NCBI GenBank assembly: GCA_965206355.1
Contig: OZ242212.1
Coordinates: forward strand, 1,550,001 to 1,614,000
From: Spongiihabitans sp965206355
Lineage (GTDB): Bacteria > Pseudomonadota > Gammaproteobacteria > Arenicellales > Poriferihabitantaceae
Length of the DNA stretch: 64,000 bases
Direction of reading: 5' to 3'
Below are positions 44,267 to 52,782 of this stretch, piece after piece. The notes under the pieces were generated by a model. That model was not told where the DNA came from and ran no database searches. It worked only from the letters and a program-made list of their open reading frames with translations. Positions within the stretch are counted from its first letter, which is position 1, and each line of letters starts with the position of its first letter. The position numbers and the translations under genes are program-made.

Positions 44267-44658
44267 GTTGATCTCCTGGATGGTTGTTTTTGAGGGCAGA
44301 ACGCTATCGCATCCATTTCAATTTTGGTATTGATTACAGCCCAGGATTGGACTGTGGTGCGTGACACAATACCTTCTTTAAAGTATTTGGCAAAAGCTCG
44401 ATTGTAGCGGCCAAAATCACGGGGGTCTTCCAGATAGGTTGTGATCTTGACCACATCCCCAAGATCAGCGCCCGCCTGCTTGAGCACCCGGCGAATCGAC
44501 TCGAGTGTTGCGCTGGTCTCTTCCTCAATGGTTCCCGACAACATATTGCCATTCTCATCTTTGGCAACTTGTCCCGACACAAAAATAAAATCTCCAGCCC
44601 TGACCGCCGGATAAAAAGGCAGGTTGGGATTCTTATCCCCGATGGGTTTGATGTGCAT
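44260..44658 (-). CDS. RidA-family enamine/imine deaminase
   Basis: The 132-residue RidA/YjgF protein has PFYPAVRAGDFIFVSGQVAKD, the conserved Arg in SRTTVQSWAV and the Glu in KIEMDAIAF near the C-terminus, the residues used for imine hydrolysis. RidA proteins hydrolyse reactive enamines/imines to ketones plus ammonia. Members of this group are common in nitrogen-heterocycle degradation clusters. The C-terminal tail (QKQPSRRSTC) extends beyond the domain. Confidence 0.9.
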   Translation of the reverse strand: MHIKPIGDKNPNLPFYPAVRAGDFIFVSGQVAKDENGNMLSGTIEEETSATLESIRRVLKQAGADLGDVVKITTYLEDPRDFGRYNRAFAKYFKEGIVSRTTVQSWAVINTKIEMDAIAFCPQKQPSRRSTC

Positions 44659-44676
44659 TGCCGTACTATACCGTCT

Positions 44677-45804
44677 TTAGAATGCATCTGTTTGAAGGAT
44701 GTCAACGCCTCTTTGGCGGTCGACAAGATAAATCAGTCCCCGGTCATCAATGGTGACATCATTGGAGGAAGCAAATTCGCAACCCACCGGCGGAGATGGC
44801 TGGAAATACCCTACTTCCTTGGGCGCAAACGGGTCGGCAATATCCAGTAGTCGGAGACCCTGAGCAAACCAGGCGAAGGGCACGATACTGCCACCAGTCA
44901 GCTTTTCCGACGGTTGATGACAGCCCATCATGGGCACCTGGGGACGACCATCCAAGTCAAGTCCGTCAACTTGATAAGTCGATATCGGAATAGGCGTAGT
45001 TTCATCGGTAATATCATAAATCCACGCAAAAGCGGGGGCAGCATCATGTAGTTTGGCTACGTCTTCATCGGCCACAATCATCACATCGCGATTCTTATAG
45101 CGCTGTGGCATGGCAAGACAGGTATGGGTTGGATGAGGAAACGCACAGCTGGTGTTGACGGTGGCTATCAAACGAGGTGTTGACAACTCTTCAATGTCAA
45201 GGATAAAAAATCCATGGTGCCACCAACTCACGTACAGTCGATTACCGTAGCGTAACGGATGATGGCAACGCGGGGGAACATAATCGTGCCAAGGGTACGT
45301 TTCCCCGCCCGCCTCCCATTGGCCCGGAATCCACCAACGCCCCACTTCCTGGGGGGATGACGGCTCCTGTAGATCAAGGATCATACAGATATTGCCGACA
45401 TAACCTTCTACTGTCGGAGATATATAAGCATAACGCCCGTCAAACTGAAATCTGTGAACCCCCTTGCCAGCGGTCCCCCACTTTGTTATGAGTCTCGGCG
45501 CGGCCGGCCTAGAAACATCGTAAATCGCCAAGCCCCCGCCGAAGCATTCATTGCCTTCGCCAAATCGTTCATGGTTGACGACCATAATGCCATCGGCAAC
45601 GCGCACCTTGTGGGAGTGCCATCCTTCCGGAATAGCAATCTGAGTCAGCAATTTCGGATTGCGCGGATCCGATACGTCGTAGATAGAGGTTCCCTTCGGG
45701 TTACGCATATGTCCGACATACAGGATCTGATTTTCCATCCAGACCTGGCCACCGCCAGGGCAATCGATGTGACCGAGATAGCGAATATTTTTTGAGCATC
45801 GCAT
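44677..45804 (-). CDS. LVIVD-repeat beta-propeller protein
   Basis: The roughly 375-residue protein is built of LVIVD-type repeats: LYVGHMRNPKGTSIYDVSDP, GLAIYDVSRPAAPRLI, GFFILDIEELSTPRLI and GLRLLDIADPFAPKEV. Several His/Cys/Trp-rich segments (WHDYVPPRCHHPLRYG, CAFPHPTHTC) could bind metal. There is no signal peptide. Function unknown; propellers of this kind include lactonases and oxidases. I prefer ATG 45804, with GGAG 9 nt upstream, over a TTG at 45825 that overlaps the dioxygenase stop. It is tightly placed in the operon. Confidence 0.75.
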   Translation of the reverse strand: MRCSKNIRYLGHIDCPGGGQVWMENQILYVGHMRNPKGTSIYDVSDPRNPKLLTQIAIPEGWHSHKVRVADGIMVVNHERFGEGNECFGGGLAIYDVSRPAAPRLITKWGTAGKGVHRFQFDGRYAYISPTVEGYVGNICMILDLQEPSSPQEVGRWWIPGQWEAGGETYPWHDYVPPRCHHPLRYGNRLYVSWWHHGFFILDIEELSTPRLIATVNTSCAFPHPTHTCLAMPQRYKNRDVMIVADEDVAKLHDAAPAFAWIYDITDETTPIPISTYQVDGLDLDGRPQVPMMGCHQPSEKLTGGSIVPFAWFAQGLRLLDIADPFAPKEVGYFQPSPPVGCEFASSNDVTIDDRGLIYLVDRQRGVDILQTDAF

Positions 45805-45821
45805 GATAACCAGCTCCGTAA

Positions 45822-46964
45822 TCAACCCAGATCTACCAAGTTTCCGGCAAGGTCTTGCCCCAAACGTTTGAACAAACCCAGTGCTTTGAGGATGGGCTCA
45901 TCGCTAGCAACAAACAGAACAGCAGGGGCACTTTCTGATGTGTTTTGATATTCGAACCAAGAGCCGCCCGGCACTGCTATTGTGTCAAATGGTGCCCAGT
46001 CAAACAATTTCCCATCTATAGTGATGTTGCCCCGACCTTCAAACGGCGAAACCAGCAAGCTTGCCGTCTGTTTGGTTGGAAGCACTTTTTCACCCGGGCG
46101 AAGCATCTGTGCAAAAAATGTCATCGTCTTGAATATTGAGCTTCCGGTGGTTGGATTGACATACTCAATCACGAGTCCGTCGTAAGGGCTACCATCCCAG
46201 TCCTGATGTTTTTCCAGAATGCCCCGCATCTGCTCCCACCGATAAACGTACATCGGCGAAGTCGCACCAGTACCGCGATGATGCGAGACAAACCGTGGTA
46301 ACAACCCGCCTGCACTGTAAATTCTTGTGGAATAATTATTTGGAAACCGGGCCGATTGAATTTTTTTCGGCACTATTTTATCACCTTGCTTTTCCTTGTA
46401 ATCATGCTCAAAGTAAATTGCATTCAAGGTTTCAACTATCGGCAAATCAAGGACAGACAGATTAACTGCTGGCTCATTGCCTTGATTGCCGTGGTTGTGC
46501 CAAGTATCATGGGGCGTTAGCACAAGATCGCCCGGCCCAAACGTAATGTCTTCTCCCTCGACACCGGTAAAGTTCATTTTTCCCGTCAATCCGAAACGAA
46601 CCGCATTGGGTGAATGACGATGCGGCGGCATAACTTCATTGGGATCATTCAGTCGATAGGCTGTGTACATCGTTGAGACCGTCGCGCGACGCGGTTTCAA
46701 TCCCGGGTTGCAAAGAATCAGCGACCGTCGTTCCGAACTAGTGGTAGAAACGAGCTTCGCCGAACGTTCCAAAAGTGGCAACAGAACCTTATCGTACCGC
46801 CAAATATGTGGGGTTGCTTTTGAATACTCCATCAGTTTATTAGTCTCATCATGATCAATTTCCGTGGTCGTCGCCCAGAAAGGAAACAGGTCGTTGTCAA
46901 AGACGTCCTGATAGAGTGAATCGAGATCATCGGAGTGAACCGTTCTGTTTTGCTGTGTCGTCAT
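45822..46964 (-). CDS. Gentisate/salicylate 1,2-dioxygenase-type bicupin
   Basis: This roughly 380-residue bicupin starts at ATG 46964 (MTTQQNRTVHSDDLD) after a GGAAGA ribosome site; the frame extends further upstream only into non-coding DNA. The N-terminal cupin holds the Fe(II) ligands in MPPHRHSPNAVRFGLTGK and LTPHDTWHNHGNQ, with AYRLNDPNEV just before, as in gentisate, salicylate and 1-hydroxy-2-naphthoate dioxygenases. The second cupin (about residues 270-360) lacks the ligands. It is first in the cluster and is the only ring-cleaving candidate. Its substrate may be a hydroxypyridine carboxylate. Confidence 0.85.
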   Translation of the reverse strand: MTTQQNRTVHSDDLDSLYQDVFDNDLFPFWATTTEIDHDETNKLMEYSKATPHIWRYDKVLLPLLERSAKLVSTTSSERRSLILCNPGLKPRRATVSTMYTAYRLNDPNEVMPPHRHSPNAVRFGLTGKMNFTGVEGEDITFGPGDLVLTPHDTWHNHGNQGNEPAVNLSVLDLPIVETLNAIYFEHDYKEKQGDKIVPKKIQSARFPNNYSTRIYSAGGLLPRFVSHHRGTGATSPMYVYRWEQMRGILEKHQDWDGSPYDGLVIEYVNPTTGSSIFKTMTFFAQMLRPGEKVLPTKQTASLLVSPFEGRGNITIDGKLFDWAPFDTIAVPGGSWFEYQNTSESAPAVLFVASDEPILKALGLFKRLGQDLAGNLVDLG

Positions 46965-47041
46965 CAAAGGATCTTCCAAAATTTTTAGGATGGTATCACA
47001 CTCATCCACTACTATAGATAAGGGTAGGGTAGCACAAAAAA

Positions 47042-47117
47042 ATGATGGATATGAGAAAATTTGAATTTCCGACCCCACCTTTATCAAGGCGCGTCTAACC
47101 AGCTGAGCTACAAACCT
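47042..47117 (-). tRNA. tRNA-Ile(GAT) relic
   Basis: The complementary strand reads AGGTTTGTAGCTCAGCTGG (acceptor and D arm), TTGATAA (anticodon loop with GAT) and GGTCGGAAATTCAAAT (variable and T arm). The anticodon and T stems no longer pair fully and the acceptor 3' strand is not recognisable, so this is a decayed gene. It lies in the correct place downstream of the 16S 3' end. Confidence 0.75.
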
Positions 47118-47217
47118 GAAGGTTGATTTTAATGCCTACCAAGCAAATTGTGTGGACGCTCCGAAATGCTGAAGTCTATTTTTGGTTTAGAAGGTGATCC
47201 AGCCCCAGGCTCCCCTA
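47118..47217 (-). rRNA. 16S rRNA 3' end and spacer (relic)
   Basis: Bases 47217-47189 read on the minus strand as TAGGGGAGCCTGGGGCTGG then ATCACCTTCT, the last roughly 28 nt of 16S rRNA with the anti-Shine-Dalgarno region altered. About 70 bp of 16S-23S spacer follow, including GCGTCCACACAATTTGCTTG, and lead to the tRNA-Ile relic. The 16S sequence is cut at CCTA by the IS5-like copy 2. Confidence 0.85.
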
Positions 47218-47732
47218 GATAGTGTCGTCACGAAATTTGAGCCCATATAGCCAAGCAGCGAATGTGTAGTGCCGCCAGAAATGAAGCCGTGTTTTTTGCA
47301 TAGCGTGTGGCAATTCCCCGCCAGCACTTTAACACCAAGAAGGCATTCTCAACCAGATGCCTGAGACGGTACAGTTCTTTATCATAACCCCGACGCACCT
47401 TCCGATTTCGTTTGGGTGGAATGACAACACCTATCTGGTTTGTCTCGCAGTGCATCACAATGGCATCGGTATCATATGCTTTGTCTGCTAACAAATGTTC
47501 AGCATCAATCCCCTCAATCAATGAGAGAGCCTGGCTGCAATCTGCCATGGTACCCTCTGTAATAAGTAGTTTGATCGGCATACCATGCGCATCCACGGCC
47601 AAATGTATCTTTGTGTTGAGCCCCCTTTTGTGCGATTCATCGCCTGATTGCCGCCTCTGGCACCTGCTGCGTGTGGATGAACCTTGACATGACTAGCATC
47701 AATCATCAGCCACTCATATCATAATCCGGTTC
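47215..47732 (-). mobile_element. IS5-like element copy 2, truncated
   Basis: It has the same terminal sequence as copy 1 (CTAG then ATAGTGTCGTCA at 47215). It encodes the transposase C-terminal ORF (47228-47602; IHLAVDAHGMPIKLLITEGT to LKCWRGIATRYAKN) and part of the preceding frame (IDASHVKVHPHAAGARGGN). The two frames meet at an A4G5 run, as expected for programmed frameshifting. The transposase start side is lost at about 47732. It is in the same orientation as copy 1. Confidence 0.85.
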
Positions 47733-47746
47733 ATCTGTCAATGGAA

Positions 47747-48870
47747 TGTCCGGGTTCAGTACCTGTGAGACAAATCAGGCCGCCTGCATGAGTTTCTGAT
47801 AATAGCTTATTGGTGTTTCTAAACCTACCCCATCATGGGGTCGATAATGATTGTCGTATTGTTGATAGCCCGTCAGGACTTTATTCACCGCAGCAACCGT
47901 CAAACTGCCCTCGTAAAACGGATAGAACTCATAACCTGCTGTACCATTGGCTCGCTCAACACAGCCGTTCCATTTGGGCTTCCTGGGTGGCAATACAAAT
48001 TAGAGGTGTTTTCAACAGCTTACAGGCCTGCTCAAACTCATCCCTGAACTCGCTGCCGCCATCCACCTGAACAGAGATCAGAGCGTAAGGTAGCTGTGCG
48101 ATCAGATAGTCAAGGAAACGCCTGGCATTGCGGCTGCTGGCGCTACTGTAGGTGCGCATGATGGTGGTGCCGGTGACTGGGCAGGTGGCTTTAAACTCTT
48201 TGAGGGCAAAGCCTTCGGTAAAGCTGACACTCATATGGTCAACCTGCATTAGCTCGCCAGGCTGCTTGGCCTTCATGCCATAGCGCCAGTGCTTGGCGTG
48301 GTGCTTAAACTGACGACGACGTTTTGGCTTTATCCGCCCAAAGTAGAAGGCGACGGGCTTAATGCGGTTCAGTCGGAGCAGCTTTTTCAGTATGCGGCCT
48401 ACAGTACTGATGCTCAGTGTAAAACCCTGATCACGGCTCAGCACTTTCCAGATTTTGCGCTTACCCCACAAGGGAAAGCGTAACCTGATGTGTTGAACTT
48501 GTTGCTCCTGCTGTTTTGACCATGAGGGATTACGGACGCGTTGTGGACGGCAACTCAACGCCTCCAATCCAGTAAAACCTTGCCGTTGATAGCGTGATCT
48601 CCAACGGTAATAGGTGGCTTTAGACCAGACTATGGCTATTAAGCAGGTCGCACTTGAACAGCCTTCGGTCTTGATCTGTTCATACAGTTCCAGCTTCTTT
48701 AAACGTTTGATAGCCTCTGCGCTAGAGGTATCATTAATGGGCCAACTCTTGTATGATTTTATTCGCAGGTTTTTGATCTGCATCGGGTAGTCTCCTGTGT
48801 GGATTTAACAACTCACAGACTACCCGATTTTTACACTTTAAAAAGTCTCACTTCTATCTGAACCTGGACA
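47747..48870 (-). mobile_element. IS481-like element with frameshifted transposase
   Basis: Inverted ends are TGTCCGGGTTCAG and TGTCCAGGTTCAG, flanked by a 5-bp direct repeat TGGAA (47742-47746 and 48871-48875). The minus-strand transposase (48783 to 47775) has a helix-turn-helix part (KATYYRWRSRYQRQGFTGLE) and an rve integrase domain (MQVDHMSVSF, QVDGGSEFRDEF, PKWNGCVERANGT). A frameshift near 47990 divides it into two ORFs (47956-48783 and 47775-47993), so it may be inactive. Confidence 0.85.
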
Positions 48871-48871
48871 T

Positions 48872-49321
48872 GGAATACTGGCAAATCAAACAAATCGGGA
48901 AGTTCGCATTGACGTGTTTTTAACTAAACCAGTTTACTTAAAGAACAATGGTGAAGGTCAGAATATGATCGCGTCTCAAGTTTATAATAGCAATGGAAGC
49001 TACTTATCAGACGGCAAGCGGTCTTTTATAAGCATCAAACCTAAAAGAAAGGCTAAAATTAATTTCGTGGCATATTGTGCCGACTTTGGAAAAGACAACC
49101 CAGGTTCCAATGAAAGTTTTAATATTTCAGAATCACCTGAATCACTTAAAACAGTAATGAGAAACATAACTAATCATGCTCGACAAAACCCAAACGCAGA
49201 CATTACTGTTTCAGCCCAAGTAGCCGTATGGCTGGCCCAAGGTGAATCTTCTAGTGAAATTCGTAAAAAATTCAAATTCACATCCAGAGATGAGAGTTTG
49301 GCCCGAAGTTTTTTACACTAA
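48872..49321 (+). pseudogene. 5'-truncated cassette gene of unknown function
   Basis: The reading frame is open from the edge of the IS481-like element (GILANQTNREVRIDVFLTKP) to a stop at 49319-49321. There is no ATG before residue 30 or so, so the true start was removed by the insertion. The remainder (about 150 codons) shows KRSFISIKPKRKAKINFVAY and ADITVSAQVAVWLAQGESSS. Family not recognised. An attC-like hybrid follows. Confidence 0.6.
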
Positions 49322-49335
49322 TTTAGTATGCAGTT

Positions 49336-49479
49336 GGGCTGCTAACAAGTGGTTGCAAGGGACGTTTTTCCGTTACGCGCTTTCGCGCTCCGTCTAACAA
49401 AGACAATAACGGGAAATTTTTAAATGACCTTACAGGTCATCTCATGTTAAAAACTCCCGTTATTGTCGGTTGCCGTTAT
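49336..49479. repeat. Hybrid attC / element E5 (partial)
   Basis: The left part GCTGCTAACAAGTGGTTGC is an ordinary attC 5' half. From about 49381 it becomes the right part of an E element (CTCCGTCTAACAAAGACAAT to TTATTGTCGGTTGCCGTTA). The E left arm is missing. The junction shows that the inner GTCTAAC of the E element can act as, or be swapped for, an attC core. Confidence 0.75.
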
Positions 49480-49599
49480 GAATTTGGCCTAATGTGCACC
49501 AAATTGCTAAATAAAACTAGAAACCACTTGAATAGTCTATAAAAAGGGCTATATTTAGATATATTAAATGACCACCAAGAGATTTACTGGAACTTAATT

Positions 49600-49860
49600 A
49601 TGGGCACTGTATCAAGAGTAATGGCAAGTATGTCCGCCAGCATAACTGATTTTAAAGCGAATCCTAACGCTGTCATTGAACGGTCAGAGGGGGAAGCTAT
49701 CGCTGTTTTGAAAAGTAATGAGCCATGTTTTTATGCTGTTCCCCCTGAGCTTTATGAGTCTATGCTTGAGGCGATGGAAGACCTTGCTTTGCTGATGCAG
49801 GCAAATGCTCGAATGAATGATGGAAAAGAGCTCATAGAAGTAAATCTGGATGACCTATAG
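49600..49860 (+). CDS. Phd/YefM- or StbD-type antitoxin
   Basis: The 86-residue protein has the Phd/YefM N-terminal DNA-binding pattern (VMASMSASITDFKANPNAVI, then AIAVLKSNEPCFYAVPPELY). An acidic C-terminal tail (NDGKELIEVNLDDL) would wrap the toxin. It overlaps the toxin gene by 11 bp. ATG 49600 or the internal ATG 49621 may start. A classic addiction cassette that stabilises arrays. Confidence 0.88.
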   Translation: MGTVSRVMASMSASITDFKANPNAVIERSEGEAIAVLKSNEPCFYAVPPELYESMLEAMEDLALLMQANARMNDGKELIEVNLDDL

Positions 49861-50146
49861 GCTAAAATTTCATCCCGACGCATTAGATGAGTGGAATAGC
49901 CTTTCGGGCACAGATAAAAATTACTTCAATAAGAAACTGGAGCAGCGTCTGGAAAATCCCCACTTGCCAGGGTCCAGGCTTTCTGGTGGTCACAATTTAT
50001 ATAAGATCAAAAGGAAACGACCGCCCCTTCGTTTAACTTATCATGCTAACGACACGGATTTAGTTGTCACCGCACTCAGCGTGGGCAAAAGGGATGGTGA
50101 TGTCTACAAAGAAATGATTGTCCGATATGCAGACGAAAATTCATAA
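49850..50146 (+). CDS. RelE/StbE-type toxin
   Basis: This 98-residue RelE-fold mRNA interferase shows YRLKFHPDALDEWNSLSGTD, LEQRLENPHLPGSRLSGGHN, the core YKIKRKRPPLRLTYHAND and the C-terminal VVTALSVGKRDGDVYKEM. The basic residues and the KR-D tail match RelE/StbE toxins that cut mRNA in the ribosome. Translation is coupled to the antitoxin. Confidence 0.9.
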   Translation: MTYRLKFHPDALDEWNSLSGTDKNYFNKKLEQRLENPHLPGSRLSGGHNLYKIKRKRPPLRLTYHANDTDLVVTALSVGKRDGDVYKEMIVRYADENS

Positions 50147-50340
50147 CAAACGCATGCAGTCGGACGCAGCAAAGCTGCGCCACTGATGCGATCCGATCTA
50201 ACGGCAGCCGACAATGAGTATTGCCTTTGTGAAACTACGACGCTTCGCGCTCCGTCTAACAAAGACAATAACGGGAAATTTTTAAATGACCTTACAGGTA
50301 ATCTCATGTTAAAAACTCCCGTTATTGTCGGCTGCCGTTA
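50143..50340. repeat. attC site joined to element E6
   Basis: The attC part begins CATAACAAACGCATGCAG with the inner hairpin GCAGCAAAGCTGCGC. It passes into GATCCGATCTAAC and full-length E6 (50199-50340; arms TAACGGCAGCCGACAAT and ATTGTCGGCTGCCGTTA). E6 has a 2-bp deletion relative to E1 (AATAACGGG instead of AATCAACGGG region), which breaks any reading frame. Confidence 0.8.
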
Positions 50341-50355
50341 GCATTCTTACACAAT

Positions 50356-50970
50356 ATGAAGACACATAATTTCGTATATCTCTTCATAGCCATAACTTCT
50401 GTCATCTGTATTTTGGTGTCTTTTGTGCTTGGTATTGAGGTTGGCCTTACTCAATCTCCCAACGAATATAAAACAGATCTACTACCAGTTCTGTCGACTA
50501 TTGGGATTTGGGTTGGAGCTTTTGCCACTCTTTCAGCCGTCATCGTTTCTCTATGGTTGGCTCTAAAACAACTCAGCATGGATAAGGAAATATTACAGTG
50601 CACACTTAACATGTTTATTATTCCTGGGCATCAAAACCAAGCCTGTATAGGTCTTTCAATAGTTTCTAAAGGAAAGCGCCCCTCCATCGTAAATTCCATA
50701 ACATGGCACGGCGATGGCACTAGCGAGGCAATGGTTGTTAGCAAATACAACCAAAATAGCGAAAGTACGCCGAAAGCCCTAGGGTATGGGGAGACTATTC
50801 AAATTATGCACACGGAAAATTTCGAAAAGCACTTACACGAATTTGCAATAAAAAACTTAGGCGGCGAATTCAGAAAATTGTATCTTTCAGTTAACACAAC
50901 AACTGAAAGTAATAGAATCGAATTAAATGACGCAGTTTACAAGGCAATTAAAAACGCAAAAGAATGCTAA
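50356..50970 (+). CDS. Two-helix membrane protein, cassette gene
   Basis: The 204-residue protein has two N-terminal membrane helices (about 8-28 and 44-68) and a roughly 130-residue soluble domain probably in the cytosol or periplasm. No known motif. It is bounded by E6 and an attC/E7 hybrid, so it is a single-gene cassette. Confidence 0.65.
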   Translation: MKTHNFVYLFIAITSVICILVSFVLGIEVGLTQSPNEYKTDLLPVLSTIGIWVGAFATLSAVIVSLWLALKQLSMDKEILQCTLNMFIIPGHQNQACIGLSIVSKGKRPSIVNSITWHGDGTSEAMVVSKYNQNSESTPKALGYGETIQIMHTENFEKHLHEFAIKNLGGEFRKLYLSVNTTTESNRIELNDAVYKAIKNAKEC

Positions 50971-51099
50971 CAAACGCATGCAACGGACTGCCAAACCGCT
51001 ACGCGCTTTGGCAGCCGCTGATGCGATCTGAGGGAAATTTTTAAATGACCTTACAGGTAATCTCATGTTAAAAACTCCCGTTATTGTCGGCTGCCGTTA
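50966..51099. repeat. attC site joined to partial element E7
   Basis: The attC half begins TGCTAACAAACGCATGCAAC and is nearly identical to the site at 22241. After GATGCGATCTGA it continues as the right portion of an E element (GGGAAATTTTTAAATGACC to TCGGCTGCCGTTA). The left E arm and first hairpin are missing. Confidence 0.75.
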
Positions 51100-51138
51100 T
51101 GTGCTAATTTTATGCAATAGACTTCTGAGGATGAAAAA

Positions 51139-51552
51139 ATGAGAGCATTAATTTGGTTAATACTGATGACTTTGTTTGTGCCGTTGGTTTCTGCTGAAGA
51201 GGTCGAAACAGCTATTGTATCCAATACCTTAGTCAAGTCGACACATAGCTGGGATGGAAGTCAGCTTCCGTCATATCCAGATGGTCAGCCAGAAGTGACG
51301 ATATTAAAAATAACAATCCCGGCTGGGGCCAAGTTACCACTTCATCAGCACCCGTTCATTAATGCAGGATTATTAACAAAAGGTGAGTTGACGGTAGTCA
51401 CTAAAACAGGTGAGAAACTGCTCATGTCGGCAGGCGACACCATTGTTGAAGTAGTCAATAAATGGCATTTTGGTGAGAACAGTGGAAGCGTACCCGCAGA
51501 AATTATAGTGTTTTATGCTGGTATCAAAGAGCAGCCGATTACAGTTAAATAG
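51139..51552 (+). CDS. Secreted cupin protein, copy B
   Basis: The 137-residue protein has the same signal peptide and cupin domain as copy A (27798). It differs at a few residues and has a normal stop after KEQPITVK, so this is the intact form of the gene. It is periplasmic, with metal-ligand histidines in PLHQHPFINAG. Confidence 0.87.
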   Translation: MRALIWLILMTLFVPLVSAEEVETAIVSNTLVKSTHSWDGSQLPSYPDGQPEVTILKITIPAGAKLPLHQHPFINAGLLTKGELTVVTKTGEKLLMSAGDTIVEVVNKWHFGENSGSVPAEIIVFYAGIKEQPITVK

Positions 51553-51556
51553 TTCG

Positions 51557-51611
51557 TACATAACAAGCAATCCTAACGACAGCCGACAATGGATATTGCC
51601 AGCTACCGTTA
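51557..51611 (+). repeat. Short attC site S2
   Basis: Same design as S1: ACATAACAAGCAATCC, CTAACGACAGCCGACAAT, then GCCAGCTACCGTTATC. The 3' core differs from S1 because it belongs to the next cassette. Confidence 0.75.
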
Positions 51612-51633
51612 TCTACCAAAAAGAATTTAAGTT

Positions 51634-51993
51634 ATGCCATTAAATTTGAAGTTAAATTATGTCGAATTTCCTGCTAAGGATATTCCTGCTACCAAACGAT
51701 TTTTTGAAGATGCATTTGGTTGGTCTTTTACAGATTATGGAGCGGATTATTCGGCGTTTAGCGATGAGGGGTTAGATGGTGGTTTTTACAAATCCAATTT
51801 AACATCAGTTGCTTCAAATGGTGCAGCACTACTCGTATTAAAAACGGTCGATTTAGAGCATACTCAATCAATAGTTGAATCTTGTGGTGGTCAAATATCT
51901 ACGCCAATTTTTTCTTTTCCTGGAGGTAGACGTTTCCATTTTATCGAACCAAGCGGCAATGAATTTGCAGTTTGGTGCTTAACTGGCACATAA
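51634..51993 (+). CDS. VOC/glyoxalase-like protein, copy 3
   Basis: The 119-residue protein is identical to copy 1 except for one residue (FPAKDIP instead of FPAQDIP). It keeps the full-length VOC attC downstream. Function as for copy 1. Confidence 0.85.
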   Translation: MPLNLKLNYVEFPAKDIPATKRFFEDAFGWSFTDYGADYSAFSDEGLDGGFYKSNLTSVASNGAALLVLKTVDLEHTQSIVESCGGQISTPIFSFPGGRRFHFIEPSGNEFAVWCLTGT

Positions 51994-52089
51994 CGAGTCA
52001 ATAAAGTCGGACACGTAACGCTTTGCTCAGTGCCACTTCGTTTCACATTTTAGCAAGCATTACTTAGCCGCTTATTGCGGCGTTATAGG
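51989..52089 (+). repeat. attC site of the VOC cassette (copy)
   Basis: Nearly identical to 27024-27124: it begins CACATAACGAGTCAATAAAG and ends CCGCTTATTGCGGCGTTATA. It confirms the cassette boundary in both array halves. Confidence 0.75.
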
Positions 52090-52117
52090 TTCAGAGTAAC
52101 CCATCAAAGAGATATAA

Positions 52118-52693
52118 ATGTTTAGTCAAATTTCAAAGAAATTAACGAAAATATCTTCGATAAAATTAACAGCATTTTTATTTTTGCTGTTCTTGTTTTT
52201 TATGTTCGTCGTTTTACCAAGCTTAGCCTCAAAAGCTGCCGAATTATTTGCAGGATTGGGTTCACCAGACCTCCTTTTTTTCTACAGTGGTGAAAAGTTA
52301 TATGAAGTGGCTTCGAGCTATGGTGAGCTTGGAAGAAATGCATATATTGAGACAAGATTTCAATTTGATTTAGTTTGGCCAGTTGTGTATACACTTTTTT
52401 TGGTAACGTCAATCAGTTGGTTTTGTAGCCGTATAACAAATGTCCAAAGCAAACTAAGATATTGTAATCTTTTGCCTATAGTTGCTGTTGTGTTTGATTT
52501 ATTGGAAAATATTTCAGTATCAATTGTAATGTATCAATTCCCTGCCAAAACTGCTTTATTCAGTAATATCGCATCATATTCCACTACATTAAAATGGATT
52601 TTTGTCTATGCCAGCTTTTTGACATTAGCTATTTCTATGGTTGTATTTTTGTGGGTGTCTATCAAAAAACGCATAATAAGAAATTCCAGATGA
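52118..52693 (+). CDS. Four-helix membrane protein of unknown function, copy 2
   Basis: The 191-residue protein differs from copy 1 (27153) at a handful of positions (for example LFLLFLFFMFVVLPSLAS). The synonymous differences show that the copies have diverged for some time. The partial attC after it (52691-52727; GATGACGCCTGCGGCGG, then GAGGCGTTACTTGC) differs from the one after copy 1. Confidence 0.75.
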   Translation: MFSQISKKLTKISSIKLTAFLFLLFLFFMFVVLPSLASKAAELFAGLGSPDLLFFYSGEKLYEVASSYGELGRNAYIETRFQFDLVWPVVYTLFLVTSISWFCSRITNVQSKLRYCNLLPIVAVVFDLLENISVSIVMYQFPAKTALFSNIASYSTTLKWIFVYASFLTLAISMVVFLWVSIKKRIIRNSR

Positions 52694-52782
52694 CGCCTGC
52701 GGCGGCGGCTGATTGAGGCGTTACTTGCAAACCAACCACCGTGCAAGCCGAACGAAAATATGAAACGGAGATATAAGAAGTA

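Noticed and set aside
47042..47117. Functional tRNA-Ile gene
   Set aside because: The anticodon, T and acceptor stems do not pair properly and the 3' end is not recognisable, so it is kept only as a relic.
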